DNA of 64,000 nucleotides from Membranipora membranacea (GCA_914767715.1 OU612075.1:6510001-6574000), one strand, 5' to 3'; counted from the first letter of the stretch, positions 29,922 through 42,091 are shown. The notes: generated by a model from the sequence alone, not told the origin. Numbers and translations: made by a program.

Positions 29922-32540
29922 ATGAACAAGCTGTCAGAAGTGAGTATCATTGACACAATGGCTATTTATCAAGAAAATGATGATCATTCAGTTATATATA
30001 ATAAATCTATATATTATTTATTATATGTAACAATAGGTATTTGAATAATTGCCTCAAATGACTGCTGCGACCACTTTGACTTTGATTGAGTCAATATTGG
30101 AATCTGCCCGACTGACTAGTTTAAACTTTATGTTTGAGACAAAAGAAACTCCTGACTGTGCCTTACATTTAGTTGAAAACTCAAAACTTCATAGTCCCTC
30201 TATTATATATTAGCATGTCATTTATTCTTATCCCCTGCATGTGGGCATGAAGAAGTAAGTTTGTAAACCCTGAAAAATAATAGGTTAACACCATATTTGT
30301 AAGTGTTTGAGAGCATAATGGGTTCAAATAAGCTTGTGGATTTTGTGCTTCCTCACAATAACCTAAGTTATTTTTAGTCCAAACTTGATATAGCTGCAGG
30401 CCGCAGCTGTTTTTATACAGGAGTGAACATTATTGACACCAACTCCTTGCTGCTTTATGCCATCTCATCTAGCATTTAGCAAATGTTTAACCATTTATTC
30501 TCCCATTAGATCTATCTTTTTTATTACAGGCAGAGAGTTACAAGTATAATGAGGCCGCCACAGCAGCAGTTGAATTCACAAAGATCTTCTACAAACATTA
30601 TGATAAATCTCGACAGGTACCTTTATCTCGCTGTTGTTTTTGGCGTTGTGCCATAATTTTGTCCTTCCCATATGGTGGCCATATCGTAATATATATGTAG
30701 TGGCCTGTTAGGGCAGACACTACAAAGTGACTGGTTTAATTGGCTTAGACGGTAGATTGCAATCATATGTGAACAGTCACAGAGTCTGATAGAGGAAGAA
30801 AAATGTAGTGATATATATCCCTAACCTAAACTACATGCATGTGTTCTCCCATCATACGAGCACATCTTCTATTAGTTGAAACCGTGAAATTGGAGTTTAA
30901 TCTTCTCTTCTCCATGTTAGTGATCTGTTAGGATCTACTGTACGGAAAATGTAAGTGACCTTCTATTGATTAATATTTTAGAATCTTGAGAAACTGTACA
31001 TGGATGATGCGGTCTTTATATGGAATGGTAACGGTATGCAGGGTGTAAATAACATCACCAAATATATAACAGAGCTGCCATCTAGTACCACACAAGTAGA
31101 ATGTGTCGACTGTCACCCACTGCCTGGTGAGTTATGTAGCTGTCGCATCTATGTAGATATGATCTAGGGAAGGGGAGAAAAGCACCCAATCATTTTTGAC
31201 AAATTCCAAATCTCTTGATGTTAAGTATTCGTATGATCAAAAGTTTGCCAATTCGAACCAGTGTAATAAACGGCTCGCAAACATTAACACACCCTTATTA
31301 CTCTTAATAAGCTCACACCGTAGCTAGATAAAATTGGTGTCAGTCCTCTAAACTAACTTAACTAAGCTCGAGCTAATTTCTACTCTGCTGGGCTTTGGCT
31401 CTATATTCTTTTCCGAGTATGATGGATCAAAATTCCCACCTCACGATAGTGAAATTTATGGAGTGGAATAAAAAACCCATAGTTATGATGAGCATAAAAA
31501 CTCATCCAGGTTTTCAAGATAAATTGATGGATGATGAATTCATCTATTGGACAGATAAAAGGTAAGAAAATATTTCATTCCCCTGACAATGTAACAATGT
31601 GACACCAATCATTGAGCTACTAGACCATACCAGCAAACAATACATAGGCAATATAAGACATAATGATAAACACTATCTAGTCGAGAGTTGTACACCGGCC
31701 AATAACACACGCCGATCGGCCCGCCTTAACACAGTCACCAAACCAACATCGAGAACGGTGCTCAAGTCAAAATGTCCTATCATCAAATACTGGCACACTG
31801 GCCATTATGTATATCGTTGCTTTTTATTTTTATCTGTGAGATATATTTTTAATCAACATGAGATTTTTTTAGCTCTCTCATTTTTTAAACACTTTCAACC
31901 TTATTGAATAGATCAGTAATGGATTTTTCATCATTGTCTAAGTCCTTGATCAGTAATAAAGCCCGTTATATATAAGGCTTGCATGATTAATGACCTCATG
32001 AGTATTAGACTTTCAATTACCTGAGTTTCTGGTATTAGCTCTGAAAGGTATAAATTAATCAGAAAATATTGTCAAATAATATGATTTTGTCCGAAGCAAA
32101 TACGGATGCAAAGGACAAGAGTTGCTCCTCTTCGTTCCAGGAGCAGACAAATATCAATGAACGCTGTGATGAAAAAGAAAACTCACATCCGCAACGAAAA
32201 CAAATATGCACTGTAACACAAGTTATTTTTTCTGCTGCCATGGTGGAATATATTTATTTGTGGATTAAGCTATGTGTACCATAGGCATTTTTACTACATG
32301 CAATGATTAGTGAAGAGATGTTATTTGTTTTATTTTGAATTAGTTTTATTTTATTTTGAAGATGCGATAACAGGAGGTCACACTACTATGACAGTCACTG
32401 TAATGGGTACAGTAAAATATGACTCTAATAAACCCAGACTTGACCCATTCACACAGACATTTATCATGACAACTCAGCAGTCCGCCACTGGTGGGCTCTC
32501 CTGGAAAATAGCCAGAGACTGCTTCAGACTGGTCGAATAA
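29922..32540 (+). CDS. NXT1: NTF2-related export protein (p15/NXT), mRNA export adaptor
   Basis: NXT heterodimerises with NXF1/TAP to export mRNA through nuclear pores. Four exons, 29922-29939, 30530-30616, 30982-31126 and 32362-32540, give 142 residues with all phases agreeing. The length is that of human NXT1 (140). The fold is a single NTF2-like domain. Seen: an N-terminal helix (ATAAVEFTKIFYKHYDK), the LYMDDAVFIWNGN strand, LPSSTTQVECVDCHPL, MTVTVMGTVKYD, FTQTFIMTTQ and the conserved end SWKIARDCFRLVE. The first exon codes for only six residues (MNKLSE), so its start is the least certain part. Intron 3 is long (1.2 kb) and contains a 102-codon open frame (31599-31907) with no recognised family. 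Animals have NXT1 and NXT2; the sequence does not separate them. Confidence 0.92.
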
Positions 32541-32791
32541 CAAACACTCTGAAAGATGGAAATTGAAAAAATATTCTTTATGATGTAAATAAATTTATAT
32601 AACCAAACATGTAATGTAATACAAACTGTATCATTTTTTCACTATCTGCCAGGTGCTGCTTCAGGCTGGTGTAATAAAGAATACGCTGAAAATGGGAATT
32701 GAAAAAGTCTTATTGAAGTAAAATTCTTGTTCTTTAATATGTAAATAACTCGTATAAGTAAAAACATGTAATATAAAGTGTATCATTTTTT
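32517..32791 (+). repeat. Tandem duplication of the NXT 3' end
   Basis: The last codons and 3' UTR of NXT (about 32517-32640) are repeated immediately downstream (about 32655-32791) with substitutions and small indels. The shared words include GCTTCAG-CTGGT, GGAATTGAAAAA, ATGTAAATAA, AAACATGTAAT and TATCATTTTTTC. The second copy contains a diverged version of the terminal coding segment and its own stop. Confidence 0.8.
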
Positions 32792-33127
32792 CTAAACCAG
32801 CATCATTTTGATTAATCAAATATATCCCATGAACAATTCACACTGGCAACTGTACAATGACCACATGCCTTACACCATTTAGATTTTTTTTTTTTTATGG
32901 GGTGCTTTAGTCTATAAACTGAAAGCATGATCATTTTATTACGTAATTCCTCCTAGACTACTTACATGCAAAGACTGTCGGTGATGTTTACACGTGAAAG
33001 TTGCTTGTAAATTGGTCTTGACCATCTGTTGTTTCACTCTCCACTCAAATCTACATAGATTTATCATCGTTCTGACCATACCTACATTTGATATGTCATT
33101 TGTAAGACGAAAGTACATTTTAGTAAT

Positions 33128-33934
33128 ATGAATACTGCGGTGCGACTGCTGTCTGTAAGTGCTTTACTGCACTTTGCCTCTGGATGGATGATGGCAGCAA
33201 CACCCAAGCCAATACCAACTGCATCAGCTCATCCTGATATCAGTCAAGTTTGTGTGCACTATGGAAAGACGTACCAGCTTGGGGAAACTTTTGGAAGGTG
33301 AAGTAGCTATATGATTTAAGTATTAATAGATCCGATATTGACCTTGTACAGACTTGATCCCGAGTATACCAGTATGGACTTGTTGCCCTTTGGTACTGAT
33401 CCTGGTATATCCGGGATTGGAATGCATTGAAAATATCAGACCTAAAAATAATGTCTGGTAGTGCTCAGGGATGGTATCATAACATTTCATAACAGAATAA
33501 CAGTCTATCTAACAGTCAAGCCGTTCTCTGTATAAAACAGGAACCGAACTTCTTTCATCATTATGTTGGGTGGTAGGCAAGTTTCAGATGTCAAGTTCTG
33601 CCTTCAGTGATCTTCTACATCTTATTCTCTTTAAAATAAAAAAATTAGTCACTCTGTCTGTGAGTGCACTAATTTGTGCACTAACTTATGAGCTAGTGCA
33701 CTTGAACAAACATAGGGAAGGAAGGTCAGTGCATCAAGCAGATATTCTCCATAGCTAGTTTAAGCTGCACACTCTGTGTACGTTTGCGGGTATTTATTCT
33801 TATCATTAAATTTTAGGTACAGCCCATGGCCAAGCTGTGTCTTCATTAGAACCTGCACGTCAGGAGGACGGATCATGGATAAATACACAGCAGGCTGCTC
33901 AACAACTCTTCCACCATTTTTCAACGGGGATTAA
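33128..33934 (+). CDS. Small predicted secreted cysteine-containing protein, two exons
   Basis: Exons 33128-33297 and 33817-33934 join in frame (phase 2; donor GTGAAG, acceptor ATTTTAG) to give 95 residues. The N-terminus MNTAVRLLSVSALLHF followed by ASG is a plausible signal peptide. The mature part starts with a Pro/Thr-rich linker. It then reads SQVCVHYGKTYQLGETFGR, across the splice YSPWPSCVFIRTCTSGGR, and ends after one more cysteine. The opening CVHYGKTYQLGE resembles the start of a von Willebrand factor C domain, but only four cysteines are present against ten in a full VWC, so this is at most half a domain. Without splicing the first exon stops after 57 residues. A decayed partial copy lies downstream at about 34070-34191. 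Function unknown. Confidence 0.55.
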
Positions 33935-35643
33935 GATGGATAGGATAATCAACACGGACCCACTATGTGCCCCTCTACCCATATCTATTAGCACACAACA
34001 CAGCGATGAGTTGAGAAAAGAAAATGATTAATTTCAATAATGTTGATGGGATTCTCCTTCCAGTCTCTACAACATCAGCTAATTCTGATATCAGTCAAGT
34101 TTGTGTGCTCTATAGAAGGCAAACCAACTTAGGGGAACTTGTGTTCATTTGCAAGACGTTTATTCTGATCATCATATTTTAGGTACAGTACATATATACA
34201 CAATGTAACCTCCAGATAAGTAGTTTTAATATGATGGTCGTGTAAGATCAAGAATAAAAATGATTGAAGATGCGGACAATGAGTTCATGTACATGTAAGT
34301 CATCACAACAATATACTATCCTCTAGTAGTATATAATTACTTATCATATCCACTTCTATTAGGACTGAGTCTGATCGTGTTATATGGAAGCGACTGAGAT
34401 GTTCATAAAAAGGGATTTTTGTATTGATAAAGTACTGATCAAAAGGAGCCAGATTATGAAATTTGCGAATCATCAAGTCATGATTTTTTTCATGAAACAT
34501 CAGTTTTGATAACCGCACAATACCAATGTGAAATTTTACAGAACCATACACTCGGATCTAGGGCTAAAACGGAAAATAAGCTCTTAAGATTTTATTCGCA
34601 GAAATTAGGAATGGATGAATCATGATATTTTTTTGTGATTCTTTTCATATTACCTATTACTGAAACATCACCTCGTTTATTATCATAAAATATCCTCTCA
34701 ACAAACGCAAAGATATCATAGCAATTAGCGCTTTAATTTTATTGATGTTCTCTGATCTAAAAATCTATGTTGATCAAGAAGAGATCACATTTTCAATTTC
34801 ATTTAACATTTATATTAGAATTGCACCTTAACTATTAATATAACTTTGTATTATAATGAGTGAATCTAGGCTAAATGTTGTCGGTAGCAAACAGTGCACG
34901 CAAATGACATGAATCGGAGCACAATCAACATTAGGCATTTATCAGGTTCATACAACTATTATCAAGCTAACTACCAAATACCAAACGAATAAGTAGACAA
35001 TTACCAAACTTTTGTAATACCACAATAACCAAACCAGCTACAGCAACATATTGGATATAAAATTTCTAATTGAAACTCTAACAATTAATCTAGTTGATGT
35101 TTGCCGTTCTATATTTTACCTTGTTCAACTTATTAGAGCTAGAACAGATCACATTCAACTTTATTCGGCATTTTTATCAGTTACGTACCACTATTACCAA
35201 GCTAACTTACACAAATTCATTTATATCTATATATTCTACCAAGGGCTAAGAGGAACTCCTTGATTTTACAAAGCTAAGATGATGCTTTGAAGGATTTAGA
35301 CACAAAAAGCTGTAATGACCATAGATCCTACCAAGAACTAGCAATAATACAGATCCGGAGTTAGTGAGTTAGTTATATTTATAACTATCAGAAATCAAAT
35401 TACTCCTAAATCATCTCTTTAGTTCTAAGAAATATATTTTTTGACCTTTTCGGTTCTAAATTTTACCTTGTTTAATTTTAATTAGATATCGAAGAGACCA
35501 ATATATCGCATTACTCATTTTGTCAAAATTTACCTTCACTATACTGAAATAACAAAACTACAGCATCGCAACGTTTAAGAATCGGAACATAGAGCGAGTA
35601 ACTCTCCAACAGATCATCAGCCAATAAGACTGAAGGAAACCAG
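33935..35643. other. AT-rich non-coding stretch
   Basis: Apart from the truncated copy at 34070-34191, no gene, RNA or element could be supported. Short open frames at 34303-34551 (-) and 35051-35263 (+) have no recognisable family and no convincing splice context. Confidence 0.4.
34070..34191 (+). pseudogene. Truncated copy of the secreted cysteine-protein gene
   Basis: Positions 34070-34140 repeat 33219-33290 (the CATCAGCT-to-GGGGAACTT segment with the first cysteine). Positions 34146-34191 repeat 33781-33826 (end of the intron and the acceptor TTTTAGGTACAG). About 500 bp of the intervening intron and the rest of exon 2 are missing, so this copy cannot encode the protein. Confidence 0.7.
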
Positions 35644-35687
35644 CTGGACGCCAGCAGGCAAACTGATCAGACTTCTTATTAAGAGAG
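35644..35687 (+). other. Short conserved exon-like segment, plus-strand copy
   Basis: These 44 bp lie between AAACCAG and GTAAGT. In phase 2 they encode the 14 residues WTPAGKLIRLLIKR. A minus-strand segment at 42649-42606 has the same length, phase and splice context and encodes WAPAGELSRLLFKR. Ten of 14 residues are shared, with the frame kept, which suggests both were coding. The remaining exons of a plus-strand gene were not found. Confidence 0.5.
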
Positions 35688-37503
35688 GTAAGTGGTTGAA
35701 CCAGCAATTACATATACCGCCAAAGTTTGACAACATCCACAAACAGGACAGAGTACACCTATAAGCCATCTCGAAAATGGAATAATGGATGTTGAGTTAA
35801 AATCATTCCTTACCAGTCTTACTACCCAGCTAGACAACGACTACTAGGAAACGCGAGGCTGTGTGATGATGGTACAACCAGGACACATTGTGCAAACATG
35901 ATAAGCCGCGACTCACTCGCTTATCTTCGATTGGAGTTGACATGGGATCCTATCTTCAGTGCTGAGCGTGGACGAACTCGGATAATTATCTGCGTTTGCG
36001 TAATGTTGCGAACTCTAATACTTTCTTGTAATGAATCTCATCTAGTAATGAGGTAAGCCGCTCATAGATTGAATCAACATGACCTTACACAACACCAGAA
36101 TTCATTAATTACCTGAACTGACCTGAATTCTGGCAACCCAGGCTCGACACGATCCCCTGCTGGTCTTGGATATCAATATGGTAACACATAGAAGAGAATG
36201 GACCACCCACTTTGGAAGAACATTACAAGGTCACCTTCTAACCTCAAACATCACAAAGATTTTTGCGGCAGTGAGATGCTTCATTAGAACATGAAGCCTC
36301 AGTCACAACCAGTGGCATAGGATACTGAAACTAGGCGCACCATGCTAGTTAAACCGACTCGGGGTTGACATGGGGTACCTATCTTCAGTGCTAAGCTTTG
36401 CCTCACTCAAAAATCTGCGGGATGTTTTACAGATGAAATCTTATACTAATGCTATCTCAGACTGAACAAAATAACCATACACAACATCAGAACAAAAAGA
36501 CATCCATCTAGAACACCAGTCCCAGACTCAAGGCCTACTAAGTAGTTATCAACAGACTGCGTTCCCCAGAAGGCACAGGGGAGAGAATCAATACAAGCAG
36601 TAGTAGAATCAGATGATAACCTATGATATTAAAGGACTGCGTATTGGTATGATGATATTTAGGTTCTACCAATACTCGCAGTCGCACATAGCCAATCAGC
36701 GTGTGACAAAGGAGGCCAACTTCTGGTGTTAAATTCTGTCAAAGATTTGGCAGACCTATCAATATAGAGAGTTATGTCATGTCAATGGATAGGGACTCTA
36801 CAGCATACAGTCGATTCGTGTGATATCACATTGTTATCAATATGTGTTATGGAATCAAGATTCACAGGAGAACTTTATCATGCGCAAAGCTAAAAACAAG
36901 TTAAAAGCAAGGATTTTAAAACAAGCGACAGGGGAATCGTCCTAAACAAACAAAGAAATACTAAAACTAAATGTAAACACTGGCATTGGACACATTCAAA
37001 ATTCAGCAGAACTTAGTCGTGCACAAAAGTTAAAAACAAGTTAAAAGCAAGGAATTTTAAACAAGCGACTGGCAAATCGTCCTAAACCAACAAAGAAATA
37101 CAAACGCTAAAATCTTAACACTGGCAGTGAAGACCTTCCTAAATCACTCATTATCATAGCTCGATCGATTTTCATGGAGGCACAATTACATCACTACGTT
37201 GCAATGAGCAGAAGATGCATGTTGCAGATGCATGATGAGCTGCAGTAAAGTAAACATCTACGTGAAAATAAAAGAACAGACAACTGCATCTGATATGATC
37301 ATTACAGAATACCAAGCTCATTCAACTGAGCGACAGCAGCCTTGAACAACAAGGACCTGAGTAGAAGAGCAGAAGTAGTAATAAGGACAGTCAGTCGTGA
37401 ACAATACATCCTGAAGCCACTCGCATACCTGGCATACCTCATTTGAACTATTATTAGACATTCTGGTGCGTAAAAGGGAAGGATAACTCTAGGAACACAC
37501 AGG

Positions 37504-37588
37504 CATAGAAACAGTATTCCATTCATATAACATATAACATGAATATTATTCATGTTATATGTTATATGAATGGAATACTGTTTCTATG
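37504..37588. repeat. Perfect 85-bp palindrome with a one-base centre
   Basis: The arms 37504-37545 and 37547-37588 are exact reverse complements over 42 bp, with a single T at 37546 between them. The arms begin CATAGAAACAGTATTCC. Such near-centreless palindromes are unstable and usually young, or can arise from a fold-back join in assembly. Confidence 0.95.
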
Positions 37589-37900
37589 TCATTAAACTTT
37601 CATTGTAAGTGAATAGGTATTAAAGTAATAATATGATTGATTTTAAGCGTGCACAATATTTAATTTGATAAAAGTTTTACTTTTCTATACAGAGTGTGGA
37701 ATTTTAGGTAAAGTTTGCTGCAGCCTATGAATTCTTATAGCGCAGCTCTCAAGTCCATTTCATGGTTCCTAGAGATCAGTTTTAGCCAATTCATAACCAT
37801 GCATAATATTTAATTTGAAAACAATGTTTCTACACTGAGTGTATATTTTATGGGGAAGTATTCCATGGTCTATAAATACTTAAAGCGCAACTTTCAGTCA

Positions 37901-37942
37901 ATTTCATCAGGGAGAATGTAATTCCCTTCTCCCTGATTTCAT
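37901..37942. mobile_element. 28-bp hairpin insertion flanked by a 7-bp direct repeat
   Basis: The duplicated neighbour (37649-37788) lacks this insert, so its boundaries are clear. The 28-bp insert 37908-37935 is CAGGGAGAA, a short loop, then TTCTCCCTG. ATTTCAT lies on both sides (37901-37907, 37936-37942), while the related copy reads CATTTCATGG uninterrupted. CAGGG ends with a 7-8 bp target duplication fit an extreme deletion derivative of an hAT-type transposon. Confidence 0.6.
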
Positions 37943-38490
37943 GGCTCCTAAAGATCAGTTTTACCAAACACAAACATCCCCTGTATGTCTATTACAGCTA
38001 ACCCTACATAACACGAAAGATCAGTCCTAAAGAAGTGTGATTAAGATCATTTATCATAATATACGCAGGTACTAGAGAACAGAAACTGTGCGATGACTTA
38101 CACTTAATTCCCTCATTATCCACATCGCCTCACATTCTCAATGAGAGTTGTTCCCTCAATCTCTCATTCGCTGATTCTTCACATTGACTAGAAGTAAAAG
38201 TAAAGTCTTTTTAAAAACACAATACAATAATGTTTACAACAGATCATTTTTTTTGAGTAACTTTAATAGCAGTAATCTACTTGGTAGCATTCTTCAGTGG
38301 GGGAAAACCTTAAATTGATAAAAGGTCAACCAAGATGTAATCAAGACAAGTCTGAGATGCTTTGGTTCCTGGACCAACACAAGGGTCTTAAGCTTTGGTT
38401 TTGCCTGTCCATCATTGCCTGTTTCAAAGAGTCTTATCAAATAGGCCAAGGGAATTGATCATCTCTGAAGCTTTGCTCTCAACAAAAAGT

Positions 38491-38659
38491 TCATCCGCGG
38501 ATAATCGCACTGTACATATTATTGATGCTGTCGGGCAGGTTGGTGATGTCGTATGTAGAGAAACAGTAGGCAGCAAGCTCTCCAGCTGCTTTCTCACACG
38601 CAGATAGGACAGGCGACTCCTCGATCTTTGTGTCGTCAGTCACGAAAACGTGTGAGCTG
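38491..38659 (-). CDS. Terminal coding exon of an unidentified minus-strand gene
   Basis: After the acceptor TTCATATTTACAG the exon 38659-38491 is open in phase 2 for 55 residues (SSHVFVTDDTKIEESP, LSACEKAAGELAAYC, NLPDSINNMYSAIIRG) to a TGA. Composition and lack of stops look protein-coding; no family was recognised. The same acceptor sequence precedes several of the exon-like units upstream (38973-42091), so this is probably the 3' end of the gene to which they belong. Unit 3 (39914-39786) would splice to it in frame. Promoter and start exon were not found. Confidence 0.5.
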
Positions 38660-38972
38660 CTGTAAATATGAATAAAACCACCTATGGGGGCAAAATTCTT
38701 TTACTATCAATAATCTTCCAATAAATACATAAAATGGTACCATCATGGTACGACGGGGGAATATGGATGAAATCAAGCCTATCTAAGTATCAGAATTTAA
38801 TCCTGAAATTAGAAAAATTTAAATTTATAACAGTTCACTATTAGTCTAAGAATTACCAAAACATGTTGCAGTTACCGTGCTAAGCAAATATCTGATGTTT
38901 TACCTTCTCAAAATTATTGACCTGGTCCATGGCTTGATAAATTAATGAATCCCCTCCTGACATCGAACCTAC

Positions 38973-41900
38973 CATAGAAGTTTTCCGAAAGTGTTTCAGG
39001 AGGCCTGGCTGACCATTCGCTCTAGGGAGGCCTCCCTGTCATAATTTTATCTCCCACTTTTAAGTCTTTGGATCATCGAAATGTGTGCGTTGCTGTCAAT
39101 AAAAATAAAGTTTTCAACTATTATAAAGGTTCAGCTATACCGATGTGGTACCAAGCATTGTGTATGGAAATGCGCGATTACAGTGCGGCTAAGTTGCAGG
39201 AAAACAGGGCAAGAAATCAAGGAGGAATGTAGGAGAGCATTCCAAGTTTTAAACTTGTGAAGATAACTTGCTTTAATTAACCCTAATAGTATTCAGCCTA
39301 CCAAAGAAATTCTCCAAAAATGCCTCAGGAGGCCTGGCGGACTGTGTATTTGTTCTCGAGAAGCCTCCCTATCATCATCTTCTCCCCTAGCTTTTTCGGT
39401 CCTTGGGTCAGGTTTCATCGAAATAAGTTAGTTACTGTAAATATGAATAAAACCATTTATGGATAAGTATGGATAAGTATGGATAAGTATTGATAAGTAT
39501 GGATAAGTATGGATAAGTATGGATAAGTATGGACAAGTATAAGCCTGAAGCAACTTGTGGATTAAAACAAGCCTATGAAATTTTAGTTGACAAGACGTGG
39601 TGAGCCACAACACCTTTTTTGATAAACATTTTTAGGTTTAATTCTCAAGTTAATAGGTGAATTGAATATGGAATTCCAGAATATCGACACATACAGAGTT
39701 TGAAGTTGCAATACTGTAAGAACAAAGCAACTGAATTCACGGTTAAGTAATATCACCAACTCACACTGTTACATTCAAAACCTACCAAATAAGCTGCTCC
39801 AAGATGTTTCGGGAGGCCTGGCTGAGCGTAAGTTCCAAGAATTCCTCGCAATTATTATTATCTATCTCCCAATCATACTTTGTCTCCCTCAGGAATTGCC
39901 TGTGATTGGGTGTCCTGTAATATAGGAATAAAAATATACATCAAGTGTCATTAAATTAATCGAGGTAAACATTATTATTTTAAGAACATATATACGCTAT
40001 AAGCTAACCTCACTCAAAACTTGGATAACTTTTGATTGCAAAGCTCTTCAAAGGAACAGGATGAGATGTGTACCCATCCGGGGTCACTCAAACTGGCTGC
40101 ACAATCATCATTTTTTATCATTTTGATCATTTTAAACATTTTAATCATTTAAATCATTTTAATCATATTTATCATATCAATTAATTTAAATAATTTAAAA
40201 TGTCCTTAAAATCTTATTTATTGTAACTGTCAATTAAGAGTTACGGTGTTGGTGAATCGTAACCAGCAAGTGCAAGCTTCAGAAAGTGATATAAATAGAT
40301 GAAGAGAGGTTTGTACTGATTTATGTCACCAGACAACAGTTACTTACAAGTTTGTAGAGGGAGGCCTGGCTGATCTCATTGCTCCAGCACTGTGGGCCTC
40401 CCTCTCTGTGTTCAGATTGATCTGTCGTCATCAATCTCTGCAGATTGCTGCCAAATATATGAGGCAGCCTCCCTCCATATACTGTGGTGTCCCATGAGGA
40501 GTGAGGACCTGTCTGTATGAATTGAATAAAGTCAAGTGAGAAAGAAAAATGATACAGCAACTGTAGATACTTTAGCAGATAAATCATTATGTTATGATGA
40601 TGTGTGTATTAAAAAACTACAGCCGGAATAGTTGATCATTTCAAGCCTACTTGGAGTTGTTCCCAAATCATTAACCTCTGCAAAAACTGTACATTTACAA
40701 TCGACTCTATTTCTGAGCATTAAACTAGTAGAGTTTAGTAGAGTATTTGTGTTGAGCAGAAGGGCTTCATTGTTTTTGATTGTGTTCGGGAATGGAACGC
40801 AGCGTGTGTGTTCTTTGCTGGATTGCAAACTCGTCAAAGCATGAATAATTCCGATGATATCCAACAATGTTACAATTGAACAGACCTACCATACAGCCGG
40901 AAGTGATTTTGCCAAAAAAAACAGGCTGCATCCATTGTTGAATTATTTTATTGACAAACCTACCAATGCAGTCATCCCAAAGGTGATTTGGGAGGCCTAG
41001 CTGACGGAAGAAGGCCTCCCTATCCAGAAAATTCTCCAGATTTCCAGTAACCAGGTTTTAGTAGCAGCTTGTATGCCCTGTGACAAGAATAAATAATATA
41101 CATCAAGCTGAATGAAAAATATAAGAATATTAAATATTGAATAAACTGTGGATACGAATTGCTTCCCCTTTTCAATTCATACCTATAATATATACTTTTA
41201 ACACGCTGTAGAAACATTATTCTACTAAAAACACAATCAGAGCTGAGACTCATCCAGCAATACTCCAACCGTTTGCAAAATAATTCAAGCTGTAAATTGA
41301 ATTTGAATTGAGTATCAATTATGGATTACTGAGCTGGTAAATCGTTACCACCAGGCAAGATTCAGAGAGTGGTATCAATATAAATAAAACGGTTTTATTA
41401 CCAAGGTTTACGCTAATAAATGAGCTCTAAAGTTTTGATGATTACTCACATGTCGATAGAGGGAGGCCTGGCTGATTGTATTTCTCAAATACTCGGAAGG
41501 CCTCCCTCTCTTTCAGTTTGATCCGTGTTGCCGTCATCAGTTAAAAGAGGTAGCCATTCCGGTCTCCCTAAGATGAGTGAGGCGCTGTAAATACGAATAA
41601 AGTCATATGAGTACAACAAATGATGATGCCTGAGTCAGATACATATTATTATGTGTTACCACCTTGTGTGTCTTTAAAGTCTGCAGCAAGGAATGGGTGA
41701 AATCAAGCCTATCAGATTCAGATCACCATAGTTTCATCGAGCAGTTAAATAATGACGAACTTACGAGGATCTTTCCAAATAGATGCAAACTTTACTCCAG
41801 ATTTGAATTTTTCAGTAAAGCATTTGAGTTGCTCAGAAGGGCTATATTGATTGTGTTTCAAGTTCAATGTTTCAGAAAGTGCTATTAATGGATGAAAGAA

Positions 41901-42091
41901 GTTTTATTGCCAAGGTGAACACTGAATGTTTTCGAAATTTTGATAGTTACTTACAAGTTTATAGAAGGAGGCCTGGCTGATCTCATTACTCCAGCACAGT
42001 GAAGGCCTCCCTCTCTGTGTTTAGGTTGAGCCTTATGATCTGTCTGTATTGAAGTGTCGGTACCATTGAAATGAATGTCCAGTACAGCAGC
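38973..42091 (-). repeat. Tandem array of seven exon-like repeat units
   Basis: Minus-strand units 39092-38973, 39434-39302, 39914-39786, 40512-40348, 41077-40964, 41584-41460 and 42091-41955 share a plan. Each has a pyrimidine-rich acceptor (several TTTATTC-ATATTTACAG), a 114-165 bp body ending in GGGAGGCC, 18-25 bp, then CAGCCAGGCCTCC, and a donor (GTAGGT, GTAAGT or GTGAGT). The flanking intron-like DNA is also similar, so the repeated unit is roughly 350-600 bp. Units 3 and 4 are open throughout (unit 3: FLELTLSQASRNILEQLIW). Unit 5 has a stop within the SQAS motif and units 1, 6 and 7 show frame problems. Identity unknown: duplicated coding exons in decay, or a non-coding exon repeat. Confidence 0.65.
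39461..39540. repeat. 10-bp tandem repeat (GGATAAGTAT)
   Basis: Eight consecutive copies of ATGGATAAGT with two single-base variants (TTGATAAGT, ATGGACAAGT), lying between units 2 and 3 of the exon-like array. Confidence 0.9.

Larger units (their letters stand above)
35688..38490. other. Region of local duplications, no plus-strand gene resolved
   Basis: Seen: a diverged repeat pair at about 35930-36090 and 36355-36490 (shared GACATGGG and CTATCTTCAGTGCT); a tandem pair at about 36869-36988 and 37004-37130 (shared AAAAACAAGTTAAAAGCAAGG); a tandem pair at 37649-37788 and 37799-37968; and a perfect palindrome at 37504-37588. No complete open frame was supported. Confidence 0.6.

Noticed and set aside
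31599-31907. 102-codon open frame in NXT intron 3 as a nested gene
   Set aside because: No recognisable domain, AT-rich C-terminal part and no supporting signals; left as an intronic frame.
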